This document shows, piece by piece, positions 34,876 through 47,025 of a stretch of DNA of 64,000 nt. A program made the translations under genes and the position numbers. The notes beneath the pieces are model-generated. The model was not told the origin of the DNA, did no database searches, and saw only the letters and a program-made list of their open reading frames with translations. The DNA comes from Liolophura sinensis. Its lineage: Eukaryota > Mollusca > Polyplacophora > Chitonida > Chitonidae. The stretch covers positions 49,632,046 to 49,696,045 of the forward strand of contig NC_088302.1 of NCBI RefSeq assembly GCF_032854445.1, read 5' to 3'. Every line of letters begins with the position of its first letter. The first letter of the stretch is position 1.

Positions 34876-36460
34876 CAATCTCTTTAACCATAGGATATGT
34901 GTATTTCTAAGAAACCATCAAGTGCTAGCTAGAGAATTATGTAAATGGACTTATATATAGGAATAGCTGTATAGCTATTTATTATTGTATCTATTTCTCT
35001 GTGATTAATCTGGCATAAGATTTGGATGGCAAAAGGTTCTTAAGTTAATATGTTGTATTGAAACATCACACAGCTTTAAAAGAACAGTGCAAAATATATA
35101 GGTGGACTATTAAAAGTTTAGATATAAATAATTGTACTTTTATTATTTTGTAAAAGTAAGAAGAGTTGAAGTCTGTGTTAAACAGATGCTCTATGTATGT
35201 ATAGTGTTTTGGTTAAAGTGTGACAACACACTTCTAAAGTGCTTGGCAGTTGGCCCTGTGGTCAAGCAACCTGGCAGCTTGCCTGCATTAAAGGTTCATA
35301 GACACTGAAGATGATAAATTTCAGACAAGATTGTTGGATTATATCAGATTAGCAGAAGAGCGAACTTGAAGAGATTCTAGTCAGTGGAGGCCTTATGGAG
35401 AACGCTCTGCAATAAACTGGCACAATTTATCTTATTGATACGTGTTCGCCATTTATCTCAAGGATCCTTCAGATTTCCAAGAGACAGCCTCCTAATGATA
35501 TCCTGTATCGAGTATTTTCCCGAGACATTGATGTAAGACTTGAACTGACCAGAGGTGCAACACTCCCGCTTTGTTTCTCCAAGGATTGGTTGAAGATTCT
35601 GTCTCCCTCTCTCTCTCCTCCATTATCATGTAGTTCAGGGCAGTTGAGTTTCTTTAAACACTTCATCTACATGTAGCTGTTATAGTGTAGTCTGACATAC
35701 TTGTCTTTTAATTGGTTGAAAACATTTAATGTCCGTCATTGTCCATAGTGGTGGCTGATTCCGACATCAGGAAATTGGCAGGTGTACCCTTGGTTGCAGT
35801 AGGCATAGTTAAGCAAGGCAATGTTCCCCAAAATAACGAAAGAGAAATTCCAAATTTTACCTGAAACTTAATATTGTATGAAGATCCAGGGAGTTAGTGT
35901 ATTAATATGTGCAATATTTGCATTCAGTGGAGACAAATATGTTTAATGTTTCTAACAAGCATGTCTTATTGCAGCATGTACTTAAATGTTTTTCTCATAG
36001 AACACTTTATATGGTAAACGCTTATGTTTTGGATAAGTAAAGCCAACAAACACCAAATTTATACCTGTATAACACCAGAAATGTTTCATATAACTTATGT
36101 TAAATGAAAAATGGGTAAAAATCCAATCTAATTTAGTGTCAATACATTGATAGACATTACATTCACAAGTCTCTGTTTGTTGTGGTTCAGATACTCAACT
36201 GTCAGCAGTAGGTTGATAACATTAATTATAGGACCAAATTCTTTCACCTGTTTCTGGATTCACCTGCATATATTTAACAACATGAATATACCTGCAACTT
36301 CTATCCAGCTATAAACATTAATGAATGAATGATTATGACTGGCTTAAAGCCACTTTGGTAATCATACAGCCATATCACGGGAAACTAATGATTATGAACA
36401 GTCAATAGACTGAGTGTGTGTGTGTGTGTGTTGAGGATTGGTGTGAGGATTGGTGTGAGG
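34876..36460. other. No supported gene
   Basis: AT-rich sequence. At about 35249-35300 there is weak tRNA-like similarity (ggccctgtggtcaagcaacc ... aaggttcatagac), too poor to call a SINE. A (tg)n run lies at 36415-36430. Confidence 0.35.
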
Positions 36461-36466
36461 ATTGTG

Positions 36467-36733
36467 TTTACCTCTGCCAAGAAGATCATGTTTTTGTAGT
36501 GTTTACATGTATTTGTCTGTCTTCCTGTCTGTATGTCCACAAGTTTACGGGAAAAAGTTACGCCCAGATTGAGGTGGAATTTTGTGCACAGCTTTAATCT
36601 GTTAAATTCAGGAGATGATCTGGATCAGAATCTTGACCTTTGACAATAATACAAAGTATTACAACAAATAAGATCTGTTAGGATCTTTGTAGATTCAGCT
36701 GTGGCAGAGGTTTGCAGTCTCTAAGTGCCCTCT
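36467..36733 (+). repeat. Old dispersed repeat (cctctgccaag ... ggcagaggtttgc)
   Basis: The left end is gtttacctctgccaag and the right end ggcagaggtttgcagtctct, with partial inverted symmetry. The interior has tgtctgtatgtccacaagtt, acgggaaaaagttacgccca and gatctggatcagaatcttga. I recall this as a widespread, old invertebrate repeat in which the usual right end is gcggaggtttgcgctctc. It is non-coding. Confidence 0.5.
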
Positions 36734-36774
36734 ACAGGAAAAAATGACTTCAAGAGTCTTCTGTGACTTTATAG

Positions 36775-36844
36775 AATGTATTCATATTTGCTATGCCTGA
36801 AGGAGGATTAATACAAGAACTATGTACCACTGAGTTTCAGCTCA
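36775..36844 (+). CDS. Short splice-bounded open segment
   Basis: The acceptor is cttctgtgactttatag and the donor ctca|gtaagt. One open frame reads VFIFAMPEGGLIQELCTTEF in phase 0 to 1. It lies just after the dispersed repeat. Protein-like but unrecognised; it could be a pseudo-exon. Confidence 0.15.
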
Positions 36845-38020
36845 GTAAGTTTTGTTTTGATTTTATGCTCAAAATGTTCACCTCAGCGTTGTAAGCACAC
36901 TGGCAAAATTGTCAAAAACATAAACACGTTCCTCCTGAGAGATTTATAGTATCTGACCCTTTCTTCAGGTGGTCAGTTGTCTAGGGATTGTTCTTGTACA
37001 CATTGTCAACCCCATGCATTGACAGAAATGTGGGTGGTTTTAAGACTGAGTGTGTAACCAGTGCAACATAACACCTCCTACTAAGATGTGCCTAATCAGT
37101 TTTTAATTATTTGATCTCAAAATATGTCTGCACAAAGGCTGATTATTGAAGAGCCCTAAGCATATTAAAAAACGCTTAATTCTGACCTGGTAGGCATACA
37201 TCTGCATAATAAAAGCATAAAAACTAAATCTTATAACCATTATATTTATAAAGTTCTTATAAACGGTTGTGTGGGATACATTTTTTCTGAAGGAGTGGGG
37301 GTGTGGGTGTGGGGATTACCCTGTGGTTTAATTTTATTTTCTTCCATTTTTTGCCTGCTTCCTGTTGTTTGTGTTACAAGCTTTTTTCTCATTGAAGCCC
37401 TGGTGATGCAGCTGTGATGCAAAAAGTAGCCATTAGCACACACTGTGGCTTGAATAAGGCTGTCTAAGCCATTAGCTGTTTGATCACCCTCAACGTCATT
37501 TTAATACAAGCAGCAGCTGTTTGTAGCTGCTTGCAGCGTGTTGGTGATGTTAGATCACAGGTATCACAACCGAAAAAAAGGGTGTGCATGAAGTTACTTT
37601 TCAATAGCTCACCAGTTTGGTATATGAAAAAGCAGTAAAGTTTTGATAAAATACAAGCAATAGGAAATGGACAGTGAAGAATCTTCAGTGCATGCCTAAG
37701 TGGGTTTTATGTGGTTTTACACCTTCAACTAATAATTTTCTACTATATATTTTATGCTTTGAATGCATGTGTTAAAACAAATCTATACATTTCACTGTAG
37801 ACAACAGTTTGCACCTTGTTCTCCAGGAATGTTACCCAGTCTGGTTTTCCTGGTTTCACGGCTGCTTTACATCAGGTTTTGGTGTAAATGTGCTGTAAAA
37901 TTGCCAGTGTATACTCTAAGTAAAATATTCATAACTGCAAGTACAGTTGTTAGTGTAATTTAACTTCGGATGGAGATAGAAATGCATATTTCAGGTTGAA
38001 GAATTGCTAGAGAGTTGCAC
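36845..38020. other. No supported gene
   Basis: AT-rich sequence. The 66-aa plus-strand frame at 37763-37963 and the 65-aa minus-strand frame at 37246-37443 have no supporting signals. Confidence 0.35.
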
Positions 38021-38021
38021 A

Positions 38022-38225
38022 CTGGTGGCCGAGTGACCCTACTCAGCGCTCAAATCTCACTGGGGTAATGTGCAATTTAGAGTTTTAAAATCATTAAGCC
38101 ATCTTGGTACCTGAGGATAAGGAAATTATGAGTGTCCTGTGTTAATATATTTATACTAGGACTGCAGGATGAGGTGTCATGTATGGTGTCCTTGGTGTTA
38201 TGTGGCATAGAGGCAGCATTAAAGT
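38022..38225 (+). mobile_element. Possible SINE (different tRNA-like head)
   Basis: It starts ctggtggccgagtgacccta and soon has cgctcaaatctcactgg, i.e. A-box and B-box-like words at plausible spacing. It ends gtggcatagaggcagcatta, aagt, a tail I recall from molluscan repeats. The body is AT-rich and diverged. Confidence 0.4.
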
Positions 38226-38501
38226 TGAAATATGTTGACATTGAGATCATCAGAACATAACCAACATAATATGGAAATTATATATTTGATGTCAAAACCC
38301 TATCAAACAAAGATATGAAGGTGTTCAGTATGTAAACTCAAAACTCTTTTCAAGCTCCAAATAAATGTAGAAATTTTGATTCGGTATTTCTTGGTCACAT
38401 AAATCAACGTGGTATAAGACAGGCAAGCCGCCCTGGCATGCCCTAAAGTGACATGAAGGCACGAACGGAGATCACTTCACTTTTGTAATTTCATATTTTA
38501 G

Positions 38502-38547
38502 TTCAAGTGCAAGAACGTGTCTCCTACATGTTGTAGATGTCCCAGAA
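38502..38547 (+). CDS. Short splice-bounded open segment
   Basis: The acceptor is cttttgtaatttcatattttag and the donor agaa|gtaagt. Two frames are open: FKCKNVSPTCCRCPR (phase 0 to 1) and SSARTCLLHVVDVPE (phase 2 to 0). Too short to decide. Confidence 0.12.
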
Positions 38548-40256
38548 GTAAGTAAGCCTGTGTAAATTTAATTGAAAGTTCTCAGGCTGTTGTTTGTAAG
38601 TAAGAAAATAGATTTTGTGATATGTACATGTTTAAAAAAAAGAGTCTGTCACAGGAATGGTCGTGATTATTTGTTGTATATCCATCAGTAATTGGGATCA
38701 GTATCTTGAATACAAGCTAGAATCACCATCTTATGATAGATATATATATGTACAAAGGCCTTATACATAGGAAACTATTTGAAGCCTATTAAGGTAATAT
38801 GTTCTTGTCTAGTTTGCCCAAGTATACTTTAAGCAGTCACTTGCATTATATATGCAGTTCTTGCAGAATCACCACATTTTGATACTTCCCCTGTATTCGT
38901 TCATTCCATAATAATATCTTAAGGAATTGTCAAAAATTTGTTAAATGGTGTATAAAGTTTTCTACCATTAAGCAGACCGAATGATCCAGGTGGTAACAAA
39001 CAGTATTTCTGTTGGTTTATATTAAGTGTGGAAACTGTGGATGTTCCCTGCTATCCTCAGGTGTTTATATTCTGCCAGGCGAGTCTCCACGGAGCAACCA
39101 TCTGTATGTCTGAGCATGTGTTGTTTTACACAAACATTATCTGTTTGTCGAAACATCTGCCAAGGAATTTTGTGTTACACATGGGACTGGCTTTCTCATA
39201 CACAAGAAATCCAGGTTTGTTTGAAATGACTGAGTAATTGCCCTGCCACCTGGTTTGTAAACCAAGAAGAAAGAGGTGGGAACTCTGAATGTAACATCCA
39301 CAAACAAGTAGGTTATGTATGAAGAGCAACAAAAAGACTGCCATTACTTGTAATGTGCCAGCGAATGTTGCCGAGACTGCAACTTGTACATGTACCATTA
39401 TGTGATTATGTGCTATAAGGCATTCTTTACAGATGGAATATTTTATAGCCTCTTCATTGCTCTACTGGTTTTATAAGTAAATATCTTTCAATGAATATGA
39501 GATTATGAGGTTTGTATCCAGGTCTTGCAAGCTTTAAGATGGCCATTTCAATGCATCAATCTTTGATTTGGTACTAAGTGCTACTACATGCAGTTCTAAC
39601 AATAAGATTGTGTCAGAGCATTAATTGTCATATGTACTAATTAGCAATAGGAGTCTTATGGAAGACTACCACATTAAACACAAAGCAACATTCATATGGA
39701 AGACAGAAACTGATCCAGTTTTAGTCTTATTTCTCATGCCCCAATATAAGCCATACATTTTTACTTTGACCCTGTTAATCATGAAGATAAAGATGTTAAG
39801 TGCATTTCAATCAGGAGACAGCTGAAGCCGTTTAGATACACCTCTCTGCATGCTCACAAGCTGTCATAATATAAACACAAATGTATCATATATCACCTGA
39901 TGAAAAGTTTCCTATCAAGTGAATATTCAGTGGTTTCAGATAAACACATGCAGAGTACATTAGAACTCTTAGGTTGACTGTACAGCAGTTTTAGGCTGTG
40001 CTCATACAATCTTGCGCTCTTTCTAGTTTGACATCTGTTTGGTGGGATGCCCTATGTTTGGTGACTTGAACATGGTATTCTAGTGAAGCAGCATCAAAAA
40101 TATTGGTGCAGTACCTGTGTGGCTTTGTCATTATTGCATAATTTGCATATACCGGATGAAAGATTCAGTCTTAACACTTAATGTCTTAACAGTATGGGGT
40201 AAATGGGAAGTCAAGCAGATGAATGATCTTGAAGGAAATCAAAGGACACACCTACA
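38548..40256. other. No supported gene
   Basis: Overlapping small frames at 39026-39398 on both strands are not supported by splice signals. The minus-strand one (90 aa) begins with a hydrophobic stretch like a signal peptide, but nothing confirms it. Confidence 0.35.
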
Positions 40257-40940
40257 TACTGTCAATGCCTTTTTATTACTATCGTGGTATTTACATTTGC
40301 GGATTTCGCGGTAATTTGTACTGGGCGTGTGAACGTGATACGACATACATACGATGAGAGATGCTGTTTTTTTATCTACTGTACTTGCCTTCCAGCCAGA
40401 TCACCTTATGACGCGCTCGATACATCGCTCAGGGGTTTCCGCACTTCAGACTTCCTTTTCATAACGATGATTTCTGAGAAATTTACTCAAATCTGTCACA
40501 GTTCAGTCAAAGTTTCACTCACACTGTTGTCGATGCATGAGAATACAGTAGGATTTATTTATGTCACATTTAATTCTTCGTTGTCTCCCGGAGTGAATGA
40601 CATGAATATTTGCTCACACAGAAGTTATGGGCTTCGTCTTATAAAGATTAACAGTCTTCAAAGGACTAAAAGCTTAGGAGGATTAACGTCCTTTGTCTAA
40701 TCAAGTTACTGTCTTGTATAGTATTTTTGTCACATCTTACAGGTACAAACAAATTTAAATAACATTGTTACGTGAATGCTTGAATTGTTTTATTGCTTGA
40801 CATGTCTGTATTCAAGTTTGATTTTCATTTATCAGTTGTCCAAATATTCTGTTAAGATACACGAAAGTTGAGTTCGGCGAATGTGTCTTCTTACCAAATC
40901 CGCAAAGTTTATGCCCGTGAATAAAAAGGCATTTACAGTA
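40257..40940 (+). mobile_element. Non-autonomous DNA transposon, 684 bp, TA ends
   Basis: The left end is tactgtcaatgcctttttat and the right end aataaaaaggcatttacagta, inverted and bounded by TA. A second inverted block lies further in: tttgcggatttcgcgg at about 40295-40312 pairs with aaatccgcaaag at about 40898-40909. The 138-aa plus-strand frame inside has no transposase motif, so this is a MITE-like element, probably of the Tc1/mariner type because of the TA ends (inference). Confidence 0.72.
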
Positions 40941-41446
40941 TGTACCTAGTCCTACCTACCTGCCTATCTACTTACCAGCACAGTACCTAACAACCTACAC
41001 TGCATCTACTTACCTTCATGGCTAGGTGTTTATATTCTATAGAGACCAGCCTGTTACTAATTGGACATCATGTCAAAATAATATGGAAGGTGACATTAAG
41101 CATCAGACAAGCAGACCACAACGCTCAGTTAAATTTGCTCCATGCTTGTATGGTTGTGTTTATTAATGTTCATGTATTCAAGGCTGCCTATATTCTATAT
41201 ATTTTCTAAGGGTAACAAAGGAGAGTGTTGGCTGTAGACAGCAAATGGAAAGAATAGATTTATATTTGTTCTAGTAAAATTTAAAGTCAAGTAGTAAAAT
41301 GAACGCAATTTTTCACATTTATTGGCTTCATGTGATATCATCATGTCAATAATTTACCTTGCAAATCCTTTGTGCAAACACTCATCTTATGATTTTTTAT
41401 TTATGCCTATTAAAATGATGTAAAAGGAGATTCCTTGGTATTTGTA
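40941..41446. other. No recognisable feature
   Basis: Short AT-rich spacer between two MITEs, with a degenerate ctacctacctgcc run at 40949-41010. Confidence 0.4.
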
Positions 41447-42026
41447 TTAAAGGAGAAGAAAATTTAAATATCAAACAAATACCATTGAAATGAGTATGCA
41501 TTTCCTTGCAGGTGCCTGCCATAAAAAATTCTAATATGTACCTCAAGCTGATAAATTATAAATAAAGTCAGCGCCAAATCTGCTGTGGGCAACTCCATTT
41601 TGCCTAAGAACTAGTCCTGAAGTCTTCTGTGTTAGGAGGAGATTTGCCGTTGAAAACCACCAAAGTGCAGTTCGTACATTTCAGGTAGAACTCTTCTTCC
41701 CAGAAGGTAGCGAACAGTACAGTTTGTTTTCCGTTTGACGATCGGGGAACCAGAATGTTGGACGTAGGTTCCGAGTTTTCACGAACGAGCCGGCAGTTTT
41801 AACGACTCTCATTGGTTGAGAGGCAACAAACCACCAGCAAAAATTACAGGGTGTTCAAGATGTATGACGCAATGAACTCAGCGATTTATGCCAGCTTTGC
41901 CATTTTCAGACTTCACTTGTATGCCCAGGAAAAATCACAAAATTATGCAGCAGGCACCACCAGGTAGAAAAAAATGTGCTCTTTCCAGTCTATAGTGTCA
42001 TGTTTTTAAGTTTTCTTCTCCTTTAA
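41447..42026. mobile_element. MITE with TTAA-flanked inverted ends, 580 bp
   Basis: The left end is ttaaaggagaagaaaattta, aat and the right end tttaagttttcttctcctttaa. Each is bounded by TTAA. The inside is CpG-richer than its surroundings (gacgatcggggaaccag, cacgaacgagccggcag) and has no open frame of note. TTAA bounds suggest piggyBac-type or Harbinger-type mobilisation; the class is not decidable from the ends alone. Confidence 0.7.
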
Positions 42027-42361
42027 CAGTCCATTATAGGAAGTCATGTAGCCGTCAGTATAAAATTAGATTTTTCGGAAGTCTGGCAAGTGCAAGCAAA
42101 CCGACTTAACTTTCCCAGCCTGCCTTGGTATAAAGTTGGGCACCAGAGCAAATGAAGATCTTACATGCCTAGCTGTAAGGCTTCACTTAATCTGAAAATC
42201 TGAAAACATTGTGTGTTTTCGAGAAGTGATGAAGAATTACACGGTAGTGAGTAAGGAAAAACAGGAAAAGTTTGCATATAGCTGCACTGTTTAAGGACTG
42301 GGTATAGAGATCTGGGGAAGTGGGCACTGCCTCTGGGCTGATTGATCCCCTGGCTTCTTAG

Positions 42362-42435
42362 TGTTCTGTATGTCGTAGCTGAACCTAAGTGGATTTGGAC
42401 GAGCATCTTCTATTTGCTCCACCGTCAAGATATAG
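42362..42435 (+). CDS. Short splice-bounded open segment
   Basis: The acceptor is gatcccctggcttcttag and the donor atag|gtgaga. One open frame contains VLYVVAEPKWIWTSIFYLLH, phase 2 to 1. Hydrophobic; it could be part of a membrane protein or a pseudo-exon. Confidence 0.15.
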
Positions 42436-43397
42436 GTGAGACTGACAGGCTGGGAGTAAGCCAGGCTAGACAGTACCTGGGCTCTGCAGCCATCTTGGCT
42501 CTCAGTGGAGTTGTGGTGCTAAGCCTCCAATGAGTCCCTCTCAGGTCCTGCTGAAGTTCTGACTTAGCAAAGGCTGCATTTCTGTGTCCATACCAGGTAG
42601 ACGAATGACCGAAATCCTACCCACTTAAGGGCTATAGGATGACCATAATGACCAGACAACAGAGCTACCAATCCTGATTTTACCACATGCTCTTCAGCAA
42701 TGCCAACGGTTCATGTCTGATCGGAAGATTTATTGCTGGCTTGGCTCCATTGATGCCAGCATTTCACCTGTAGATGGTGGTATCTGTATAAGCCAATAGC
42801 TTTTGAAGGATTGACCGAGCAGCAGCCTAACTGTGGGGGTGGAACTGTGATACTTGGCCGGCTGGACTTATCCTGGATAGACCTGGTGGCAGAGAATACA
42901 CATGGCTCGCTGGACAATTACCAGGGACTGTTCTTTGTGCTCATTCCTGATGTGACAAGTATATTGAGATTTAGTCCACCACACAGGAGTGGGTCTGCCT
43001 CTTTAAAAACTAATAACAGCAGAGGTAATGAACTCGTATGTATACCTTGTGGCGACAGCAATAATTCACATGGGATCAGTTTGACACCTACGTGATGAGA
43101 CTACGCTTGTATCTTGAACATTGTTTCTGTGTGAGTTTTGGCTTTGCTTGTAATGAAACACCTTATTACCTCGCAATACATTCACATCATATCCTGGAGT
43201 TACAAAGTACAGATACACAATGATGCACATGATGTGTGAGATTTGAATGCGGTTTTGGTCTGATTTTAATTTTTGTCCATTGCGGAGATGGCAAGCCTGT
43301 GCAGTAAACTCTGAGCCTTAAGGGGGATTAGGTTCAGATTACTGATTATTGTTCTTCTGTGATTGTTAGTTTTGCTTGGACTCAAGAATATCTTCAG
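42436..43397. other. No supported gene
   Basis: The 94-aa plus-strand frame at 42811-43095 has fairly protein-like composition (LGRLDLSWIDLVAENTHG) but no clear splice acceptor or known motif. Confidence 0.3.
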
Positions 43398-43437
43398 TTG
43401 GAAGTTGTGGTATTTTCATACATACTTGACCACGGAG
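43398..43437 (+). CDS. Mini-exon candidate, 40 nt
   Basis: The acceptor is aagaatatcttcag and the donor a strong gag|gtaagt. Frame LEVVVFSYILDHG, phase 0 to 1. The next plus-strand candidate at 47026 starts in phase 1, so the two could be joined (inference). Confidence 0.18.
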
Positions 43438-43714
43438 GTAAGTCAGTCTTTCATTTTACATTATGATTTTATAAGTTATGGCAAAATTTCCTGAATTTCT
43501 GGGTTTTCTTGAAAATGATCTCAAAATTAGGGTCTTATGGTGTAGTCATCACAAAAATCATCATTGAAAATTATAGTTGAAAATAATCAGCCAGGCCTTT
43601 CTCTTTGGGCAGTTCTGCGATTATCATGCCAGTTATTAAAGACCTGAGATCACCCCCCGCCTCCCACCTCGCCTCCACAAGACCTTTGATTTTGTCGATG
43701 GTGTCGTAGTAGCT

Positions 43715-43812
43715 CGATCACCTAGACTGTGTACTGTCTCAGGAGTACTGAAAGTGTGGGGCACGATCACCTAGACTGTGTACTGTCTCAGGAGTACTGA
43801 AAGTGTGGGGCA
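43715..43812. repeat. Perfect 49-bp tandem duplication
   Basis: Two identical copies of cgatcacctagactgtgtac, tgtctcaggagtactgaaag, tgtggggca lie head to tail. The lack of any difference means the duplication is recent. Confidence 0.97.
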
Positions 43813-45251
43813 CGCCTCAAGTTTAAAGTCCTGAATTTTTATTTCTCCTTCTGACTGATTGCACATTTATCTTGGCTAAAACAGTAAAGTAAGGTAATTT
43901 GGAGCATAGTGCTCACTTGTCTGATGTGAATGGTCTTTGATTATGTTTGGATCTGGATAATACTATTTTATGTAGTCTCCAGTTCCATTTTCAATGTTGT
44001 TGATGTCTACGAGGAGAACAAGCTTCAGCTATAAGCCACCATGTTGTAGAAGTAAATTTATCTCAAGATAACAAGAAGTACAAATGTCCAAATTCTGTGT
44101 AAACATGTAAATCTATCAAAAAAAACATGATGAATTACTACAGAATTCCACCCATTTCCCAACCACCCAACTTCTTGTGATTGGCCCATTCTTGGTCACA
44201 TGATTTTGCACATTTTTTGTATTCTTTCTATGCCAGTTCGTAAAATGTCACATGTGTTCCAACAGGTTTTACAGAACATTGAAATAATGTCTTCTTTAAT
44301 GACAATAATAGGGTTTATGTCTCAATGAGAAATTGTGAAAGATTTTCTTATTTGAGTGGTATTTTACGGTCTATTTACCTACTACATTGCCAAAACGATG
44401 AGCATGTACAAAGGAAAGAATGATGTTATTGTCAAGTACTGACGCACAAGCTTTATGTAGTATGGTGTATTATGCTCTTTGATTGAAACAGAATGAGAGT
44501 TAGGTCTCTTGCTAACTCAGACATATGCAAAGGTGCAAATGTAAGGCGAACTGACCATATATAAAAAAGCAAGTCCACAAAACCACATTCAAATTTGCCC
44601 TCACTGTTATTAAAAGAATTATAGTATGACAGCATAACAATGGATTTAAATAATCTGATAACTTGTACACATACTGTATTTAATTGTACATGCACATGTA
44701 TGTTACTGGCTGAATTGACAATAATAATGCATATATGTCCGTTTAAACGATGTTTGCTTTAACCCTGCTAAGCGGACTTTGTCCATTTACTCAAGCCTGC
44801 CTTCTGAAATGTTTGTTCCCTACTTTGTTTTCTCCTATATGGATTTTATTCTACCTTTAGCAGATCGATTTAATATCTGCCGTCACAGGGTCTTAAATTA
44901 TGAAATTAGACGGGTAGAGCTGTGTTTGTTTCTAGTTCGTGCATGTAGTTTGTTTGTTCATTGCAACTCCCATGTGTGCTATTCACTGTCATATCTTCAA
45001 TGAGGCCTGTCAGCCAATGTCAGACATCTTTAGTCTCAGCTGTTTGCATAGACGCTGACATGACAGGACCTTCATCATCTGCCCAGTGCATACAGTGATG
45101 AGAGCTAGATGACCTTCAATGGAGCATGGTATGATTTAACCTGCAGTACGCTTGCACCCCCCCCCCCCCACATAACACTAAATATTTCAGGCCATGCTAA
45201 AGACATGTTCTGTTACATGTATATGTCAATCCTGTCAGCCTTTTCCAGATA
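43813..45251. other. No supported gene
   Basis: AT-rich sequence. C-run at about 45158-45169. Small frames at 44453-44695 (minus) and 44779-45003 (plus) lack support. Confidence 0.35.
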
Positions 45252-45562
45252 TTTTATTTGTTTGTCTGATTGATGTTTAGTGCCATATTACAAGTATATG
45301 ATGGCAGACAGTTTGCCTGGGTGCCTGGGGTAATTAAACCACCAACCTTTGGCAAGTTCTTGACAAACTTGTGCATGGATAATGTACAAATATGCACATC
45401 ATATTGTTGAAAGATACATTTAGTGAGCTTCAGTCTGTCCCACATGCATCAATTGCTGCTTATATGGAATCTACAATTCTCAGCCCAAAGCTGGATTTGA
45501 ACAAACACCTGTGTGCTAGAGATTGAAAGGCAGTCACCTTTGACCACTGTACCACAGGCTCA
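45252..45562 (-). mobile_element. SINE family C, full length
   Basis: On the minus strand the head is gagcctgtggtacagtggtc, aaaggtgactgcctttcaat (A box TGGTACAGTGG), then ttgttcaaatccagc (B box GTTCAAATCC). The body includes aaaggttggtggtttaatta, ccccaggcacccagg. The tail is tatggcactaaacatcaatc, agacaaacaaataa. The head differs from family A but the tail is similar (aaacaccaatcaaataaata), suggesting the same partner LINE. It is about 310 bp and non-coding. Confidence 0.75.
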
Positions 45563-46681
45563 ATCTTTCCTATTCCAAATGACCACAAAGTGTGTATTCA
45601 GTCATATGTATAATGCTTTCATATTTAGCCTTGTTGAATCTAAGTTCTCAGTAAAATTGTAAAAGATTTCCAGTTTTCATGCTTTTAATTTTGAAATATT
45701 AGTTTTTAACAGAATTTTTTTTTTAAAGCATTTGATATGGGCATGGTTGATTTCCTAAATCTGTATGGATCTGGACACAGGTTGTTAGTGTAATATAGAG
45801 GCTTATCTCAGCAGGCAGATGTGTTTTATTCTATTGATTCACATCCAGGTTACGTGATCACCCATAAAGCTGTGGCCATCATGCATGCACAACTTGCGTA
45901 ATGCCCACAGATGTGAAATATAAAGAGGCGTTTTTCTGCCATCAAGAAGTTCTCTTGTCTTCAAAATCTGTCTTGTACATTGATGCTTTCGCCCTTTAAT
46001 CTGTTTACTGTATAGTGGCTCAGAGTTCTCAGTTACAAGGTCTACAGATTGCCAGAAGGCCAAAATATGAAACCCTGTTTCTTCATGAACAGTTATACAC
46101 ATGTATGTGGCAGTGTCTTGAACTGTTTGCTAAAAGTCAATCTAGAGTCTTAAGTAAAATGTATCATTTAAATACTTGTATGAGGTTCTTCTAAACAACT
46201 TTAAAAGATGTAGAGGATATTGCACATTGTAGGTTGAATACCATAAATATTGTTCTAGAGAGCTGTGGATATGACAACTCACTGTCCAGGGTTAAAGATC
46301 AAGTTCGGTCTGTTTTGTCAATCATGGACAAAATTATGACCTATTTTGTCAGTAAACAGTTTCTGAGCCTTATTTTCAAGAGGGCTGGTCCATTATATTG
46401 AATTTAAACTTAGTAGTTGGCTTAACCATGGCGAGTTACAGGTCAGTTTGAGTTTTAGACCCATTTTGTCCATTGTGAACAAAATTTTGGACTTTCTTGT
46501 TCTGTTATGGACTTGGAGGAATATGTCCCATAAGAGTAATACTTCAAGAATGAAAAGATCATTTCTTTTTCCAAACATTGGAAATGTTTGAATTTTAGAT
46601 TTCTTCAAATTTATATGTATTGTTTCTGAAAAGTTATTATTGAGTGTTCAAATGAGAATTGAAACTCATCAATTCCAATCT
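45563..46681. other. No supported gene
   Basis: An 87-aa minus-strand frame at 45839-46102 has reasonable composition (KTRELLDGRKTPLYISHLWA) but only a poor acceptor. Phrases at 46428-46470 and 15890-15935 are weakly alike (gagttacaggtcag / aagttacaaatcag), possibly an old repeat. Confidence 0.3.
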
Positions 46682-46945
46682 GCTTCCATGACCAAGGTAC
46701 TTAGCTTGCCAGTGCGGCGCAGTTGCCCAGGAGCCTCTCACTAATGCGGTCACTGTGAGTTCAAGTCCAACTTACACTGGCTTCCTCTGCGACCAATTGT
46801 GGAAAGGTCTGTCAGCAACCTGCGGATGGTCGTGGGTTTCCCCCAGGTTGTGCCAGGTTTCCTCCCACTATAATGCTAGCCGCTGTCGTATAAGTGAAAT
46901 ACTCTTTAAGTGCAGCGTAAGACTAAACTTAGATAAATAAATCAT
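46682..46945 (+). mobile_element. SINE family A, nearly full length
   Basis: A degenerate head (cttccatgaccaaggtactt, agcttgcc) leads into caggagcctctcactaatgc, a good B box (gagttcaagtcc), ggaaaggtctgtcagcaacc, ctgcggatggtcgtgggttt and the tail gtataagtgaaatactcttt ... agataaataaat. The 61-aa frame inside is spurious. Confidence 0.88.
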
Positions 46946-47025
46946 AAATTCAAGTGTTAGTTTATGTGAAAAGAAATACATTTCATCAAGTGTAAGCTTA
47001 GCCTGGATGTTTTTTGTTCTTTCAG

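Noticed and set aside
40284-40700. 138-aa frame as a transposase
   Set aside because: It lies within the TIR element but shows no DDE/DDD or DNA-binding motif and is probably chance.
15768-46470. Possible dispersed repeat linking 15890-15935 and 46428-46470
   Set aside because: About 40 bp of loose similarity only; not enough to define an element.
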